Assembly: GCA_002353275.1 (NCBI GenBank)
Contig: DEJH01000003.1
Span: 1-7,405, forward strand
Reading direction: 5' to 3'
DNA from: Caryophanales bacterium UBA2753
GTDB taxonomy: Bacteria > Bacillota_I > Bacilli_A > RFN20 > CAG-826
DNA length: 7,405 nt
This document shows, piece after piece, positions 6,599 to 7,405 of the stretch. The position numbers were made by a program, and so were the translations under genes. Position 1 is the stretch's first letter, and each line of letters starts with the position of its first letter. The notes beneath the pieces are model-generated. The model was not told the origin of the DNA, ran no database searches, and was given only the letters and a program-made list of their open reading frames with translations.

Positions 6599-6787
6599 AT
6601 GTCAAGAGTATGTCCAGTTACCGGAAAAGGACCAGTCAGTGGTAACAATCGTTCCCATTCATTAAGAGCAACTCGTAGAAAATGGAACACTAACTTACAA
6701 ACTCGTACAGTCTTAGTTGACGGCAAAGAAACACGCGTTCGTATGTCTACTCGTGCTTATAGAACCCTCAATAAAGTTGAAAAATAG
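6599..6787 (+). CDS. rpmB: 50S ribosomal protein L28
   Basis: Structural protein of the large ribosomal subunit. The 62-residue length equals that of Bacilli L28 (enteric L28 is about 78). The N-terminal signature is clear: MSRVCPVTGKGPVSGNNRSH, followed by SLRATRRKWNTNLQ and a basic C-terminal half. There is only one cysteine (Cys5) and no CxxC pairs, so there is no sign of a zinc-binding form. The start is fixed by the strong AAGGAGG site. It appears to be transcribed alone: its own promoter lies in the 65-base gap upstream and a terminator hairpin follows 21 bases after the stop. It ends with TAG, followed at once by TAA, a tandem stop. Confidence 0.98.
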   Translation: MSRVCPVTGKGPVSGNNRSHSLRATRRKWNTNLQTRTVLVDGKETRVRMSTRAYRTLNKVEK

Positions 6788-6808
6788 TAAGTACTACAAA
6801 ATAAAAAT

Positions 6809-6831
6809 ATGACCGATTCGGTCATTTTTTT
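6809..6831. terminator. Bidirectional intrinsic terminator between convergent genes
   Basis: ATGACC (6809-6814) and GGTCAT (6820-6825) form a perfect 6-base stem around the 5-base loop GATTC. On the plus strand a run of seven T follows (6825-6831), giving a good rho-independent terminator for rpmB. Read from the minus strand the same hairpin is followed by ATTTTTATTTT, so it can also end the convergent membrane-protein gene, whose stop is only a few bases away at 6836. Confidence 0.85.
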
Positions 6832-6835
6832 ATAC

Positions 6836-7405
6836 TCACTTAATTACTGAGCTAATTAATATTAGAGGAATTAATAATAATGGAGAAGATAATAGGATCA
6901 TCCATTCAGAGAAGGCAAGAGGAATATATTTCTTTCTAACACTTTCTCCTTTTTCATTAATCTCATTACGGAAATTAAATAATTGAGGATTGAAGATAAA
7001 AATTAATGAAAATAGGAATAATAATCCCGAAACCACTAAAGCGATAATTAAGGAGACATTTTTATAATCGTAAACTTTACACATTGAATAAGATAAATAA
7101 GTTAAGAAAGCACTTGCGGTTGTAAAAGAGATAATCGCTCCTAAATTCAAATATAGATGTTCTTTTAATTTATTAAGAGATAATAAAGGAAGAAAAGCTA
7201 AGCAAAATAACATTATCACTACTAAAACAAGGAAGATAATTGGTAAAACATCAACAAAGCGAGAGACAAAAGAAATCACTCCAAAAAGCACAAAAGCTAA
7301 AAAGAGGAAAAGAATATAAGTAATTGATCCTTCTTTACTTTTTAATTTAGGGGTAACTTCAAAAGTGAATGTATTTAAAACATTAATATTTTTCTTATTA
7401 TATTT
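6836..7405 (-). CDS. Multi-pass membrane protein of unknown function, 5' end cut by window edge
   Basis: I do not recognise this protein. On the minus strand the frame is open from the right edge (7405) to a TGA stop at 6836-6838, giving 189 visible residues. A GTG at 7291 could be read as a start, but it has no ribosome binding site and sits inside a transmembrane stretch. The coding sequence therefore almost certainly continues upstream out of the window. The visible part begins with a polar segment (KYNKKNINVLNTFTFEV..., residues 1-27). About five hydrophobic helices follow, near 28-47, 52-76, 85-108, 117-139 and 167-188. A basic, polar loop (FNFRNEINEKGESVRKKY) precedes the last helix. 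No catalytic or transporter signature is evident. It is convergent with rpmB and shares its terminator. If TGA were read as Trp the protein would gain only two residues before TAA. Confidence 0.75.
   Translation of the reverse strand, partial: KYNKKNINVLNTFTFEVTPKLKSKEGSITYILFLFLAFVLFGVISFVSRFVDVLPIIFLVLVVIMLFCLAFLPLLSLNKLKEHLYLNLGAIISFTTASAFLTYLSYSMCKVYDYKNVSLIIALVVSGLLFLFSLIFIFNPQLFNFRNEINEKGESVRKKYIPLAFSEWMILLSSPLLLIPLILISSVIK

Noticed and set aside
1..7405. Mobile element, CRISPR array, toxin-antitoxin or defence system
   Set aside because: No transposase, integrase, direct-repeat array, restriction or toxin-like protein is visible; the gene content is housekeeping and storage metabolism plus two unknown membrane proteins.

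Overview
The window looks like an ordinary chromosomal stretch from a low-GC Gram-positive-type bacterium (Bacillota, Bacilli/Erysipelotrichia/Mollicutes-like). The evidence is the strong A/T bias, canonical AGGAGG-type ribosome binding sites, a 62-residue L28 protein of Bacilli size, and the two-subunit GlgC+GlgD ADP-glucose pyrophosphorylase typical of Firmicutes. Every tryptophan codon I checked is TGG, no in-frame TGA interrupts a conserved gene, and one gene ends in TGA. The standard bacterial code (table 11) therefore fits better than the Mycoplasma code. The exact lineage cannot be fixed by eye.

Layout. Positions 5883 down to 1 (minus strand) form one tight apparent operon: glgC, glgD, glgA, then leuS, which is cut by the left edge. 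Gaps are 9 bases (glgC-glgD), a one-base TAATG overlap (glgD-glgA) and 22 bases (glgA-leuS). Positions 5884-6059 are an A/T-rich divergent intergenic region with a good minus-strand promoter for the glycogen genes and a plus-strand -10 box placed so that the next gene would be leaderless. On the plus strand, 6060-6533 encodes a small two-helix membrane protein with a possible bacterial PH-like cytoplasmic domain, and 6599-6790 holds rpmB (ribosomal protein L28) with its own promoter and strong ribosome binding site. A hairpin at 6809-6831 lies between rpmB and a convergent minus-strand gene, and can serve as terminator in both directions. That last gene (6836 to the right edge) encodes a multi-pass membrane protein of unknown function and is truncated at its 5' end by the window.

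How the genes work together. GlgC (catalytic) with GlgD (a pyrophosphorylase-like subunit that has lost its active-site motifs) makes ADP-glucose, which GlgA polymerises into alpha-1,4-glucan. Branching enzyme and phosphorylase genes are not in the window. leuS is a housekeeping leucyl-tRNA synthetase that appears to be co-transcribed at the end of the operon with no room for a T-box leader.

I do not see a mobile element, CRISPR array, defence island or clearly new multi-gene system. The points most worth a second look are the predicted leaderless membrane-protein gene, the repeats around the glgC promoter, and leuS being tied to the glycogen operon.
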